From Acidaminococcus sp. (GTDB taxonomy: Bacteria; Bacillota; Negativicutes; Acidaminococcales; Acidaminococcaceae): a stretch of 64,000 nucleotides of DNA. Below the pieces are notes generated by a model, which saw nothing but the letters and a program-made list of their open reading frames with translations, had not been told where the DNA came from and ran no database searches. Below, in pieces: positions 25,656 through 35,110 of the stretch. Numbering within the stretch: the first letter of the stretch is position 1; each line of letters opens with the position of its first letter. Position numbers and translations under genes: made by a program. The stretch lies in assembly GCA_019416065.1 (NCBI GenBank), contig DXYB01000007.1, positions 1 to 64,000 of the forward strand, in the 5' to 3' direction.

Positions 25656-26831
25656 TTAAATGGCAACTGCCATCCGGTCTTCTAATCCCAAGGCTTCCCG
25701 CACTTCTTCCCAAATCACAGTCCTGGCTTTTCTAAACCCGTTAAAGGTGGTAGCCGATGCCGAGGTATAGGCCCCGCACACCGGTACTAAAAGCAGATCC
25801 CCTACTTCCAGCGGCTGGGTCATTTTCCCCCGGAACATAATATCCAGGGAATCACAGCTGGGTCCGGCAAACGTGGCTCGGATTTTCCGTTTTCCCTGCT
25901 TGAAACTGATCAGCTTGTAATCCCACTGGTCAAAAATCACGCCGGAAAAAGTGCCATAAATCCCGTCATCCAGAAAATACCAGGTCTGTCCATTCCGAGC
26001 GTTCACTCCAATGACCCGGGTGATCAAGTTGACCGCCGTACCACACATATAGCGTCCCGGTTCGGCCCAAATCTCCAGATCCGGGAAATCTTCGTCCAAA
26101 CGGGCAGAAATTTGTGCTAGCATAGCCGAAAGGTTATAGTGAATCCCTGTTTCCGGAATGGGAAATCCTCCGCCGATATCCAGAACCCGCATGGAAAGGC
26201 CCGCTTTTCTGGCTTCCTTCATCACGCCTTTGGTCACGTCCATGGCATGAAAATACGGATCGGCCACCGTCACCTGGCTGCCCACATGAAAGGCAATGCC
26301 GGCTACATCTAGTCCGGCTGCTTTGGCTTTACGCATAAGGTACAAGGCTTTTTCCCGAGGTGCACCGAATTTCTTATTCAGATCCACGTGGGCTTTAGGA
26401 TTATCGATCCGCAGCCGCAGCAGCACCTCGGCACCGGGACAATGGGCCGCAATTTTTTTGATTTCGCTTTCACTGTCAAACGTCATCCGGTACACGCCGG
26501 CATCGTTACAGGCGGCAAACCCGGCATCCATTTTAATGGGGTTGGCATAAATCATCTTTTTGCCATCCACACCCAATTGTTGCAGCGTGCGGATCTCCCC
26601 ATCACTGGCAACGTCAAAACTGGCTCCTTTATTGATCATAAGCTCCAGGATCCTGAGATCCGGGTTAGCTTTCATTGCATAGTGAATTTCCATTCTAGGA
26701 AAATATTTGTGGAGCAAATCATAGTTTTTCTCAACCTGTTCTAAAGAAAGCACCAGCAGCGGCGTCTCATAGCGTTCTGCCAGACTGGCAACGGCTTCCT
26801 GGGACAATTGGAAAAAACTTTGTTCGTTCAT
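25656..26831 (-). CDS. fold-III PLP decarboxylase (lysine/ornithine decarboxylase type)
   Basis: A 391-aa alanine-racemase-fold decarboxylase. The PLP lysine is in YAMKANPD near residue 51, the glycine-rich loop is LDIGGGFP, and the dimer-partner Cys sits in GPSCDSLD. Length and motifs match the eukaryote-like decarboxylase of Selenomonas ruminantium, which makes cadaverine or putrescine attached to its peptidoglycan. ATG at 26831 has AAAGGGGG 7 nt upstream; a TTG two codons earlier is unlikely. Diaminopimelate or carboxynorspermidine decarboxylase are alternatives. Confidence 0.78.
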   Translation of the reverse strand: MNEQSFFQLSQEAVASLAERYETPLLVLSLEQVEKNYDLLHKYFPRMEIHYAMKANPDLRILELMINKGASFDVASDGEIRTLQQLGVDGKKMIYANPIKMDAGFAACNDAGVYRMTFDSESEIKKIAAHCPGAEVLLRLRIDNPKAHVDLNKKFGAPREKALYLMRKAKAAGLDVAGIAFHVGSQVTVADPYFHAMDVTKGVMKEARKAGLSMRVLDIGGGFPIPETGIHYNLSAMLAQISARLDEDFPDLEIWAEPGRYMCGTAVNLITRVIGVNARNGQTWYFLDDGIYGTFSGVIFDQWDYKLISFKQGKRKIRATFAGPSCDSLDIMFRGKMTQPLEVGDLLLVPVCGAYTSASATTFNGFRKARTVIWEEVREALGLEDRMAVAI

Positions 26832-27132
26832 GATCAATCCCCCTTTGGGCCCTCTAGTGGCCTCTTGATTCGTTCTTCATTATACACTACTTGAAAGAAA
26901 CTGCAAGAGGAAAATGAAGGAAATTAAAGGAGATTTGAGGAGTTTGGAGAAGAACAAAGAAAAATATGCATTGTATCTGTTTTAATCAAAAATCTGCACA
27001 TTTTTCGCTTTTGGCTGAAATAAGGCGTATATAAGCGTATGAGCCCGTATAGAATACCTTCCCACAAAGAAAGCACCCGCTTTATCCGGCGGGCGCTGTA
27101 ATTTTATTCAATTGTGACAATCGTTACTTTTT
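26832..27132. other. gene-free stretch between the decarboxylase and serS
   Basis: No gene seen. It holds the decarboxylase promoter (TTGCAG 26906-26901, 16 bp, TATAAT 26884-26879, minus strand), three CGTAT copies spaced exactly 10 bp apart (27026-27030, 27036-27040, 27046-27050), and an imperfect hairpin at 27072-27097 (AGCGCCCGC/GCGGGTGCT on the minus strand) that may terminate serS. Confidence 0.55.
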
Positions 27133-28407
27133 TTACAGGCCTTTGATGACATCGCAGCCCATATAAGGACGGAGCACTTCCGGTACGACCACGCTGCCAT
27201 CGGCCTGCTGGTAATTTTCCAGGATGGCCGCCACGGTACGGCCTACCGCTAGTCCAGATCCGTTCAGTGTGTGAACATATTCCGGTTTGCTCTGGGGATC
27301 CCGGCGGAACCGGATGTTGGCCCGGCGTGCCTGGAAGGCTTCCGTATTGGAGCAGGAAGAAATTTCCCGATACTTGTTCTGCTGCGGGAACCACACTTCA
27401 ATGTCATAGCACTTAGAAGCAGAAAAGCCCAGATCCCCGGTGCACAGGCATACTACATGGTAGGGTAGTTTCAGGGCTTTCAAAATGTCTTCCGCATTAC
27501 CCACCAGTTTTTCCAGCTCTTCGTAACTGGTTTCCGGGGAGCAGAATTTTACCATTTCCACTTTGTGGAACTGGTGCTGCCGAATCAATCCTCGGGTATC
27601 TTTTCCGGCACTGCCGGCTTCGGCTCTAAAGCAAGGCGTCATAGCCGTCAGATACACAGGCAGCTGGCTCCCGTCTAAGATTTCATTCCGGTAGTAGTTG
27701 GTAAGAGGCACTTCCGCTGTAGGAATCAGGTACATATCCTGCCCTTCCACTTTGTACATATCTTCATGGAATTTCGGCAATTGCCCGGTTCCAGTCATGG
27801 ATGCCGTATTTACAATATAGGGCGGGATCACTTCCAGATACCCGTCTTTTTGGGTATGCTGATCCAGCATGAAATTATACACGGCCCGTTCCAGCCGTGC
27901 ACCGGCTCCTTTATAGTAATAGAAGCGGGCACCGGACACCTTGGCGGCCCGTTCGGAATCCAAGATTCCTAGGTTTTCCCCGATTTCCCAATGGGCTTTG
28001 GGCTCAAAGGAAAATTGAGGCAGTTCTCCCCATTTCCTGACTTCCGGATTTTCCGTATCATCCTTGCCCACCGGCACATCCGGCGCTGGCATGTTGGGGA
28101 TGGTGAGCATCACGGCCTGGAGCTCATCTTCCACTTCTTTTAGCTGGGCATCCGCTGCAGCGATTTTATCCCCCAGGGTCCGCATAGCAGCAATCTTTTC
28201 CGTGGCATCCTCGCCTTTTTTCTTCAACTGGCTGATTTCTCCACTGACTGCATTCCGGGTGCTCTTATCAGCTTCTACTTCCTGAATCAGCGCCCGACGC
28301 CGCGCGTCCAGCTCCTTAAATTCTTTCAAATCCACTTTAGCATGGCGGTTTTGCAAAGCCTGGGCAACTGCTTCCGTGTTGTCCCGGACAAATTTCAGAT
28401 CTAACAT
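27133..28407 (-). CDS. serS: serine-tRNA ligase
   Basis: A 424-aa class II aminoacyl-tRNA synthetase. The N-terminal tRNA-binding coiled coil spans about residues 25-105. Motif 2 (FRAEAGSAGKDTRGLIRQHQF) is shown here in part as FRAEAGSAG...RGLIRQHQFHK; motif 3 is GSGLAVGRTVAAILEN. The ATG at 28407 has GGGGG 7 nt upstream; upstream in-frame ATGs are badly spaced. No T-box leader fits in the 69-nt gap before it; an extended -10 TGCTATAAT is at 28443-28451. Confidence 0.95.
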   Translation of the reverse strand: MLDLKFVRDNTEAVAQALQNRHAKVDLKEFKELDARRRALIQEVEADKSTRNAVSGEISQLKKKGEDATEKIAAMRTLGDKIAAADAQLKEVEDELQAVMLTIPNMPAPDVPVGKDDTENPEVRKWGELPQFSFEPKAHWEIGENLGILDSERAAKVSGARFYYYKGAGARLERAVYNFMLDQHTQKDGYLEVIPPYIVNTASMTGTGQLPKFHEDMYKVEGQDMYLIPTAEVPLTNYYRNEILDGSQLPVYLTAMTPCFRAEAGSAGKDTRGLIRQHQFHKVEMVKFCSPETSYEELEKLVGNAEDILKALKLPYHVVCLCTGDLGFSASKCYDIEVWFPQQNKYREISSCSNTEAFQARRANIRFRRDPQSKPEYVHTLNGSGLAVGRTVAAILENYQQADGSVVVPEVLRPYMGCDVIKGL

Positions 28408-28442
28408 ACCCATACCCCCAAAATATTTACAATTTACCATTC

Positions 28443-28451
28443 ATTATAGCA
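28443..28451 (-). promoter_or_regulatory. extended -10 promoter of serS
   Basis: TGCTATAAT on the minus strand in the short gap between the sirtuin and serS genes. Confidence 0.55.
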
Positions 28452-28476
28452 CATGCACCCAAGAAAGGCACTATCT

Positions 28477-29250
28477 TTACAACGGGATCCCCTCTTTTTG
28501 GGCAAGGCCTCGGAATACCGTCTCCATATTTTCTTCTATAGCCAGTGTCTCTGCAGAAAGATGCACCTGCAATGGGTCCCGGTTTAAGATCACCAGGCGT
28601 TTTCCGTGAAAATAATGGATAAACGAAGCCGCAGGATACACCGTAAGGCTGGTGCCGGCAATCAGCAGGAGATCCGCTTGGGAAATGGCCTGCACTGCTT
28701 GTTCCACGGCTTTTTCTGGTAGCATTTCTTCATATAAAGTAATATCCGGCCGGATCACCCCGCCACAGGTACAGTGGGGTACCGGTTCTGTAGAATCAAA
28801 AATAGCCCCCGCAGGATAGGTCTTACCACATTGCATGCAATAGTTTCGCAAGGCACTGCCATGGATTTCATAGACCTTTTGGCTACCGGCTTTTTGGTGC
28901 AGTCCATCGATATTCTGGGTAACAATACCCAAAAGTTTTCCCCGTTTTTCCAGCGCGGCTAAATAATAATGGGCTGCATTGGGCTGAATCTTCCGGGTAT
29001 CCAATTTCTGCCGATGAAATTCAAAATACACCTTTGGCTCGCTTACCAGGCAACTGTGGCTCAGCAGATATTCCGGCTGGTACTTGTCAAAGCGGATATC
29101 ATGCTGGTTATATAACCCATCCTTACTGCGAAAATCCGGGATCCCACTGGCAGTGGAGACTCCGGCTCCCCCAAAAAATGTAATCTTTTGGGCATCCTGG
29201 ATCCAAGTGTCCAAGGTGGCAATCTTCTTTTCAAATTCCTGCCCGTCCAT
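28477..29250 (-). CDS. NAD-dependent deacylase, Sir2 family
   Basis: A 257-aa sirtuin. NAD-binding motifs are GGAGVSTASGIPDFR near residue 28 and TQNIDGLHQKAGS; the catalytic His is in YEIHGSAL; four zinc-ligand cysteines occur as CMQC and CTC. It would remove acetyl or other acyl groups from lysines. The ATG at 29250 overlaps the end of the upstream exported-protein gene by 20 nt, and GAAGG precedes it. Confidence 0.9.
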   Translation of the reverse strand: MDGQEFEKKIATLDTWIQDAQKITFFGGAGVSTASGIPDFRSKDGLYNQHDIRFDKYQPEYLLSHSCLVSEPKVYFEFHRQKLDTRKIQPNAAHYYLAALEKRGKLLGIVTQNIDGLHQKAGSQKVYEIHGSALRNYCMQCGKTYPAGAIFDSTEPVPHCTCGGVIRPDITLYEEMLPEKAVEQAVQAISQADLLLIAGTSLTVYPAASFIHYFHGKRLVILNRDPLQVHLSAETLAIEENMETVFRGLAQKEGIPL

Positions 29251-30397
29251 TTTTACGGCCTTCTTTCTTATTTTTTTCAAGACTCTGCGCCATGTGATCC
29301 AGCATCGCCTGCTGGTCTTTTCCCGCTGCGACTTCAAAATCCAAAGAGAGCAGCAGTCCATTTTTTACAAACACATAGCTTGTATCCAGTGCATTCGGGG
29401 TACGGACCTCCTCCACCATACAGGGAAGGTCCCCTACTTTGGTGAAAAAGGTACGGTTGGATAAAAGCGTCCCGTGGGGACGTTTTTCCCAAAAAGATTT
29501 TTCCCGCTGTGCCGTCATCACCTTTGCCAGATTTTCCGCATCCTGGGTAGACAATCCTTCCAGGGATTCAGGCAGGGCCGCATACTCCGGCAGTTTGGAC
29601 AAGGGCTGGTAAATCACGCCAGTCATAAGCTTGTCATCCAAGTGTAGCTGCAGCAAGCTATGGGGATCTCCCGCTGGTGCCTTTTTTAGAAGGTCCACGC
29701 CGCCATAAGGGATCTCATAGGAAAATGCACTGCCGGGAATCTCCACCCGTTCATAGGCAGGAGGGATTTCCAGACTGTCCAATACAGTTCGGATTTCTGG
29801 CGGGGTATCGCCTCTGCCAGATTCCGGGGAGAGAAAGCTAAAACTGTATAGGGTTTTCCGATCCCCGAAAAAATAGCGTTCTTCCTGTTTTCCCTTTTCT
29901 TCCTGCTGGACATGAACGCAGGGCATACCAGCAAAAGTTTCCCGGCTATGTTGCAGTACATGAATTCCTTTCACCCGGGCTTCTTCCAGGTAGGATTTTA
30001 GCGTCACGCCCAGCATCAGCTCCCGGCTACGAAAGGGTTGGGTATCAATTTTTCCATCTTTTTCTGTTTGCATCTTGGCCCCACTGGCGGTGTAAACAAA
30101 AAGTTCTTCTCGCCGCCTGGCCCGAATCATCACGTCTTGCCCTTTGCTCCCCCGGGTAAAGATTCCTTCCAGCACAAATCCTTGGGGCAAGGTAAAGCGC
30201 ACGCTATGCAGCGGATCTAGGACTTGTCGTTCCGGGAGCACAGCGGCAGGAAACCGTTCCCAGGCAAGCTGTTGCAAATCTTTTACGGGAAGGGGTACGG
30301 GCGATGCTTCCGGCACTTTTTCTGCAAAAGTGGGGACAGGCAATAAAAATAAGAGCAAACTCCCCCCTATAACAATCTTCTGCCAAATTTGCCCCAT
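29231..30397 (-). CDS. exported hypothetical protein
   Basis: A 388-aa protein with a Sec signal peptide (IVIGGSLLLFLLPVPTFAEK) and no later membrane segment. I do not recognise the family. The middle and C-terminal parts repeat a DUF1795-like pattern: alternating strands such as SFSYEIPYGGVDLLKKAP and a final helix-rich tail (KNKKEGRKNG). AAAGGAG precedes the ATG. Periplasmic location is expected in a diderm. It is followed directly by the sirtuin gene. Confidence 0.65.
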   Translation of the reverse strand: MGQIWQKIVIGGSLLLFLLPVPTFAEKVPEASPVPLPVKDLQQLAWERFPAAVLPERQVLDPLHSVRFTLPQGFVLEGIFTRGSKGQDVMIRARRREELFVYTASGAKMQTEKDGKIDTQPFRSRELMLGVTLKSYLEEARVKGIHVLQHSRETFAGMPCVHVQQEEKGKQEERYFFGDRKTLYSFSFLSPESGRGDTPPEIRTVLDSLEIPPAYERVEIPGSAFSYEIPYGGVDLLKKAPAGDPHSLLQLHLDDKLMTGVIYQPLSKLPEYAALPESLEGLSTQDAENLAKVMTAQREKSFWEKRPHGTLLSNRTFFTKVGDLPCMVEEVRTPNALDTSYVFVKNGLLLSLDFEVAAGKDQQAMLDHMAQSLEKNKKEGRKNGRAGI

Positions 30398-30466
30398 AGC
30401 CCTCTCCTTTATGTACCATTTTACTAAGTAACTCTACTTATTATACGGTTTTCTTTTGCAGAGCAC

Positions 30467-30510
30467 AAGAAAAAGCGCCCCTAGCCACAAGTTGCGGCTA
30501 AAGACGCTTT
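30467..30510 (-). terminator. terminator of the FAD-linked oxidase gene
   Basis: AAAGCG...CGCTTT encloses an inner AGCC/GGCT stem; on the minus strand TTTTTCTT follows. It starts 12 nt beyond the stop codon. Confidence 0.75.
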
Positions 30511-30521
30511 GCTGCAGCAGC

Positions 30522-31949
30522 TTAGGCGATAAAATCGCCGTTCATATCCACCAGTTTGCCCGGGTTCATAATGTTGTTGGGATCCAGGGCGTGTTTGATG
30601 GCCTTAATCAGTTTCACTTCCCCATCGGGCGTGCAGCGGGCAAATTCTTCCAGTTTCTTGTAGCCGATGCCGTGCTCCCCGCTCATTTTGCCACCTAGGG
30701 CATAGACACGGGGGAACAGATCCGCATGGAAGGCTTTGATGGTCTTAAACCAGTCTTCCGGGGACAGGCCGTATTTATTAAGGGGCAGCACATGGATATT
30801 GCCATCGCCGATATGGGCCACGGTCACCGCATACAGGTGATACTTCTCCTGCAGTTCCGGGATCTGTGCCACCATTTCCGCGATACGGTCCAGGGGCACC
30901 ACAAAGTCCTCTGTCTGGAACATTTTATCAATATTCCGGGCTGCCTCTGCAAATTCCTTACGAACTTTCCAAATCCGGTCATCTGCCTCAAATTCATCCA
31001 GGGAACCGTTTTCTTCAGCCAACTGGCACAATAGTTCCATCTTCCGGTCGGATTCTTCCTGATTGAAGGTTTCTACCGTCACGATAACGTAGCAGCAGCC
31101 TTCTTTTACATGGGGCATTTCCATATTGTCCAGGTATTTACAGGTCATGTCAATAGCGGAATTTCCCATGTATTCAACAGACGTGGGTTCAATCCCGGCT
31201 TTCAGGATCTTGTTGGGCAAAGCAAAGGCTTTTTCATCGTCATCAAACACACACACCATATTAAAGGAAAAGGGCGGCAGGGGACGGAGCTTTACCGTGA
31301 CTTCTGTGATAATGCCCAGCGTTCCCTCACTACCGGCAAATAATTGTTCCAGTGCAAGACCGGTAGAACATTTTTTTAGCCGAGCCCCCACATCTACAAT
31401 ATCGCCGATGGGCGTGACCACTTTCAGGGCATAAATCTGATCCCGGGTAGTACCATACCGGACGGCTTTATTACCACCGGCGTTATTGGCCACGTTGCCA
31501 CCGATCTGGCAGCTTTCCGCACTGGAGGGATCTCCGGCATACATCACGCCATGGGCTCTGGCTTCTGCCTGGAGCTGGCCGGTAAAGACACCGGTTTGCA
31601 CCACGGCATATAGATTGTCCGCATCCAGTTTCAAGATCTGGTTCATCCGCTGCAGTTCTACTACAATGCCGTGATAAATAGGAATAGCGCCGCAGGCAAC
31701 CCCAGTACCTGCAGAACGGGGGGTAATGGGAACCCGGTACCGATTCGCCAGTTTCACTATTTCTGCCACTTCTTCCGTTGTACCGGGAAAAACCACCACT
31801 TCTGGTTTCTTGAAGAAATGGGGATTGCCTTCTTCATCGGTCTGGTACTGTTCCAGATACTCCTCCTCTGTTTTTACGTAGTGGTCTCCCACCACTTCCT
31901 TTAAGGCTGCTACCAATTCCGGCGTTACAGGATTGTACATTACATTCAT
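30522..31949 (-). CDS. FAD-binding oxidoreductase, GlcD/D-lactate dehydrogenase type
   Basis: A 475-aa flavoprotein of the GlcD family oxidising D-2-hydroxyacids. The PCMH-type FAD-binding domain (PRSAGTGVACGAIP; GDPSSAESCQIGGNVANNAGG) covers about residues 45-225, followed by the FAD-oxidase C domain with GDGNIHVLPLN and GEHGIGYKK. No etfAB or iron-sulfur GlcF partner is adjacent, so the electron acceptor is open. D-lactate, glycolate or D-2-hydroxyglutarate are possible substrates. GAGAGGG precedes the ATG. Confidence 0.85.
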   Translation of the reverse strand: MNVMYNPVTPELVAALKEVVGDHYVKTEEEYLEQYQTDEEGNPHFFKKPEVVVFPGTTEEVAEIVKLANRYRVPITPRSAGTGVACGAIPIYHGIVVELQRMNQILKLDADNLYAVVQTGVFTGQLQAEARAHGVMYAGDPSSAESCQIGGNVANNAGGNKAVRYGTTRDQIYALKVVTPIGDIVDVGARLKKCSTGLALEQLFAGSEGTLGIITEVTVKLRPLPPFSFNMVCVFDDDEKAFALPNKILKAGIEPTSVEYMGNSAIDMTCKYLDNMEMPHVKEGCCYVIVTVETFNQEESDRKMELLCQLAEENGSLDEFEADDRIWKVRKEFAEAARNIDKMFQTEDFVVPLDRIAEMVAQIPELQEKYHLYAVTVAHIGDGNIHVLPLNKYGLSPEDWFKTIKAFHADLFPRVYALGGKMSGEHGIGYKKLEEFARCTPDGEVKLIKAIKHALDPNNIMNPGKLVDMNGDFIA

Positions 31950-32065
31950 GCTATTCCCTCTCTTTTCCTTTACTCTGTTAGTTTTTTCTTGAAATGTCTT
32001 TTAAAATTAAGTTGATGTTTCTCAGTATACCACATTTTGTATACTTGTAAAGAAAAAGGCCAAAA

Positions 32066-32098
32066 AAATTCCCGAAAGTATAACTTTCGGGAATTTTT
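32066..32098. terminator. bidirectional terminator after cstA
   Basis: AAATTCCCGAAAGT/ACTTTCGGGAATTT is a perfect 14-bp stem with T-runs on both sides. Confidence 0.85.
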
Positions 32099-32137
32099 GA
32101 AGGGATACTGTTTAGTTTGATACAAGACCTAGCTTTA

Positions 32138-33577
32138 TCAGTCTTGGACAGGTTTATCAGCAATATCCAGAATGCCACGGTCACATTTCTTAGCCCGTTT
32201 CCAGAACAGGCAGAAAGCCACGATGGCAAACACAATACCAATGGGATAGGCCACAGAATAGCTTATTTCCAGGCCTTCCTTGGCCACCAGGATGTAGGTG
32301 CTGGATACAGCGCTCATGAAGGTAGCAGGAATAATCGCAATCCAATAATTGCCGTGGTTGGCATACAGATACATACCGCCGGACCACAGTACAAACATGG
32401 CCAGCGTCTGGTTGGTCCAGGAGAAATATCTCCACAGGATGTTGACATCCACCTGGGTCAAAACGCCGCCCACCAGAATAATGGGCACAGCCAGTTTCAG
32501 CCGGGCAGCCAGGGTGTGCTGGTCAATCTTGAACCAGTCCACGATGGTGTACCGGGCAGAACGGAAAGCAGTATCTGCAGAGGACACCGGGCAGGCGATA
32601 ACACCGATCATAGCAATAATCGTTCCTACGCTGCCCATCAGGCCGGAGCAGATATCATACACCACGCCGCCAGCGCCGTGATATTTAGCCAATGCAGTGG
32701 TCAGCCCCTGAGTATCCCCGTAGAAAGAAGTACCGGCAGCGGCCCAAATCAGAGCAATAATGCCTTCCGCCACCATAGCGCCGTAGAAGATCTTATGGCA
32801 ATCCCGTTCACTCTTGATGCAACGGGCCATAATCGGGCTTTGGGTAGAATGGAATCCGGAAATAGCACCGCAGGCAACGGTAATAAACATAATCGGCCAA
32901 ATCGGCGTTCCTTTCGGGTGCATGTTCACCAGTGCGATTTCCGGCACATGGAACCCTTTTACAAACAGCATGGAGCCAACGCCCACAGCCATAAAGATCA
33001 GGCACAGCCCAAAGAACGGATACAGTTTGCCAATGAGTTTATCCACAGGCAGGAAAGTTGCGCAGAAATAATAGATCAGTAAAACACCCAGCCAGAAGTT
33101 GTAGCTGAGCGGAGAGATCTTCGTCAGCAAACCGGCAGGGCCAGTAGTAAATGCAACACCAACCAGGATCAACAGCACAACGGAGAACCCACGCATGATA
33201 TGCTGCATGGTAGGCCCCAGATAACGGCCCACGATTTCGGAGATGGAAGCCCCATCATTCCGTTCGGACAACAGTCCAGAAATAAAATCGTGCACGCCAC
33301 CAGCAAACACGGTCCCAAAAGTAATCCACAAAAATACGGCAGGCCCCCACTGTGCACCCTGCAGTGCACCAAAAATAGGCCCCAGCCCGGCGATATTCAG
33401 CAGCTGGACCAGAAATACCCGCCAGTTTTCCATCGGTACGTAGTCAACACCATCTTCCATCCGATAGGCAGGTGTTTTTCTGTCATCGATTGGAGGACGG
33501 AAGCAGCTCTCTACGTATCCGCCATAAATGAAATAACCCGCAATTAAAATGGCAAGACACACAAAAAAGCTAATCAT
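32138..33577 (-). CDS. cstA: carbon starvation protein CstA family transporter
   Basis: A 479-aa, many-pass inner-membrane protein of the CstA family, linked to peptide or pyruvate uptake in other bacteria. It has the family's DGVDYVPMENWRVFL, QLLNIAGLGPIFGALQGAQWG and GVHDFISGLLSERNDGASI, and GFHSTQSPIMARC. It is the shorter clostridial form, lacking the large C-terminal part of E. coli CstA (701 aa). GGGAG precedes the ATG. Monocistronic. Confidence 0.9.
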   Translation of the reverse strand: MISFFVCLAILIAGYFIYGGYVESCFRPPIDDRKTPAYRMEDGVDYVPMENWRVFLVQLLNIAGLGPIFGALQGAQWGPAVFLWITFGTVFAGGVHDFISGLLSERNDGASISEIVGRYLGPTMQHIMRGFSVVLLILVGVAFTTGPAGLLTKISPLSYNFWLGVLLIYYFCATFLPVDKLIGKLYPFFGLCLIFMAVGVGSMLFVKGFHVPEIALVNMHPKGTPIWPIMFITVACGAISGFHSTQSPIMARCIKSERDCHKIFYGAMVAEGIIALIWAAAGTSFYGDTQGLTTALAKYHGAGGVVYDICSGLMGSVGTIIAMIGVIACPVSSADTAFRSARYTIVDWFKIDQHTLAARLKLAVPIILVGGVLTQVDVNILWRYFSWTNQTLAMFVLWSGGMYLYANHGNYWIAIIPATFMSAVSSTYILVAKEGLEISYSVAYPIGIVFAIVAFCLFWKRAKKCDRGILDIADKPVQD

Positions 33578-33710
33578 TTAAAAAACTCCCTTCTGCGAAT
33601 CCCTTCATTTCGCATTTTTTACTGTCACAGTCATTATAGACCTAATCCCTAAAAAAATCCACTGTCCTTGACTAAGAAATATGTTTATTTACTGAAGAAG
33701 GTAAAATAAT

Positions 33711-33734
33711 AAGGAAGGTGTTGCCACCCTCCTT
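33711..33734 (-). terminator. terminator after the DUF697-like gene
   Basis: AAGGAGGGTG pairs with CACCTTCCTT on the minus strand with one G-U, followed by ATTATTTT. Confidence 0.65.
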
Positions 33735-33777
33735 ATGTTGCGTACATCTGTATTATTTTTTACAAGCTATGAATCAG

Positions 33778-35013
33778 TTATTTTTCTAAGCCCCACTGGC
33801 TCCGGATATGCATGCCATCCACCTCGGGAATAAGCCCGGTAAGCCGTACCAGGCTAAACAGGTTATGCCCTTTGATCTTTAACTGGGCAATCCGGCTCTT
33901 ATTGACAGCTTCAGTAAAGTCCACGGTCAGCCCATTTTCGCTAAAGGTGCATACCAGGTCATCCCGGCTCACCACCCGCGTATTAAAAATGGCGTTCACT
34001 AGGCTCATAATAATCCGTGTCCCCAAAAGCCGTACCAATAGTTCACCCAGTTTGTTATCAGCAATGGCAAAGTCATGAATCTTAAACCGGGCGTAGGAGG
34101 CCGTATTGTTTAGCGCCAGCGCTTCAATGGCAACCTGTGCGGTCAGGCTTCCATATTTTTCGTGTTCCACAGTCACATCCAATACATGGTCACCGTGGTA
34201 GGCACAATCCTTGAAATGGAAGTCGCTGTCTTTCAAGGCTTCTCCCAATCCTCTAGCTAAATCCGGATACGGCACCACCAGTTCACCCCGGCGCAGCTGT
34301 TCCCAGGTTTGGGCGGTCATCCAGCGTTGCCCTGCTTCTTTAAAGGGTGCGGCAAATTCGTTAAATTCTTCCGCGTAGGCGCCCACGTTTCCGGCGACTT
34401 CGCCCAGTTTGCCAGCGGCTTCGTCCGCCTTGGTCTTGAGCTTATCAAACAAAGGTTTAACTGTGTCCGCCGCTTTTTTCCGCTCAGCCCCCAGCGGGAT
34501 GTTCTTTTTATTATTGTCCGCAAATTCTTTAAACCGGGCCACGCCCTCCTTGCGGGCTTTTTCATACAGATCTTTAAAGGTACTGAGGTCACTAGGCTGC
34601 CCTGCATCCAGCCAGGCCACGGCTGCCTTGCCTACTGCATAGGTAATCCCTACGGCCATGGGGACTTGCAGCGGTGGGAAAGGGATCATGGTGAAAATGG
34701 TCTGCCCCACAAAAGAGGCTCCTAGGCTGCCAATGAGTCCTGCAATGGCGCCGGTTTCTACTTCCACGCCCCGCAAATCACAGAGCCGGGTAATCATATA
34801 CACTTCGTTGGCCATAAGCGCCAGGCTTCCCAAAAAAGGTGTCATCACAATCACGCTGGCCCGTGCGGCACCCCAGCGTACGATTTCCTCACTTTCCCTG
34901 GCAAGGTCTGTAACCGCATTTTCCGTCTCTTTTTCTGGTTCCATGGGGCGAGTTTCCACGTCCATAGCTTCTTCTTCCTGTCCGTCCATTTTTTTATCCA
35001 GATCTTCCTGCAT
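33778..35013 (-). CDS. hypothetical protein with a DUF697/EcsC-like hydrophobic domain
   Basis: A 411-aa protein. After an acidic N-terminal 45 residues comes a hydrophobic region (ASVIVMTPFLGSLALMANEV to GITYAVGKAAVAWL, about residues 55-135) like DUF697/YcjF domains; then a helical, alanine- and lysine-rich segment (about 145-220) and a beta-rich C-terminal half. It has no GTPase domain. AGGAGGG is 7 nt before the second ATG (35013), chosen over the ATG at 35019. Function unknown; membrane association likely. Confidence 0.65.
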   Translation of the reverse strand: MQEDLDKKMDGQEEEAMDVETRPMEPEKETENAVTDLARESEEIVRWGAARASVIVMTPFLGSLALMANEVYMITRLCDLRGVEVETGAIAGLIGSLGASFVGQTIFTMIPFPPLQVPMAVGITYAVGKAAVAWLDAGQPSDLSTFKDLYEKARKEGVARFKEFADNNKKNIPLGAERKKAADTVKPLFDKLKTKADEAAGKLGEVAGNVGAYAEEFNEFAAPFKEAGQRWMTAQTWEQLRRGELVVPYPDLARGLGEALKDSDFHFKDCAYHGDHVLDVTVEHEKYGSLTAQVAIEALALNNTASYARFKIHDFAIADNKLGELLVRLLGTRIIMSLVNAIFNTRVVSRDDLVCTFSENGLTVDFTEAVNKSRIAQLKIKGHNLFSLVRLTGLIPEVDGMHIRSQWGLEK

Positions 35014-35110
35014 AGCCATCCCTCCTGATATATATATATACTATCATAACGTAAAAGCGGCTCCTTTAGGATAGTATACCATATTTCAGAGGGCTATTGG
35101 CAGAAATGAC

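Noticed and set aside
28408..28476. T-box leader for serS
   Set aside because: The gap to the sirtuin gene is only 69 nt, too short for a T-box, and a promoter sits inside it.
32117..33082. 321-codon frame antisense to cstA
   Set aside because: Gln/His/Asn-rich translation typical of a reversed membrane-protein gene; no ribosome site.
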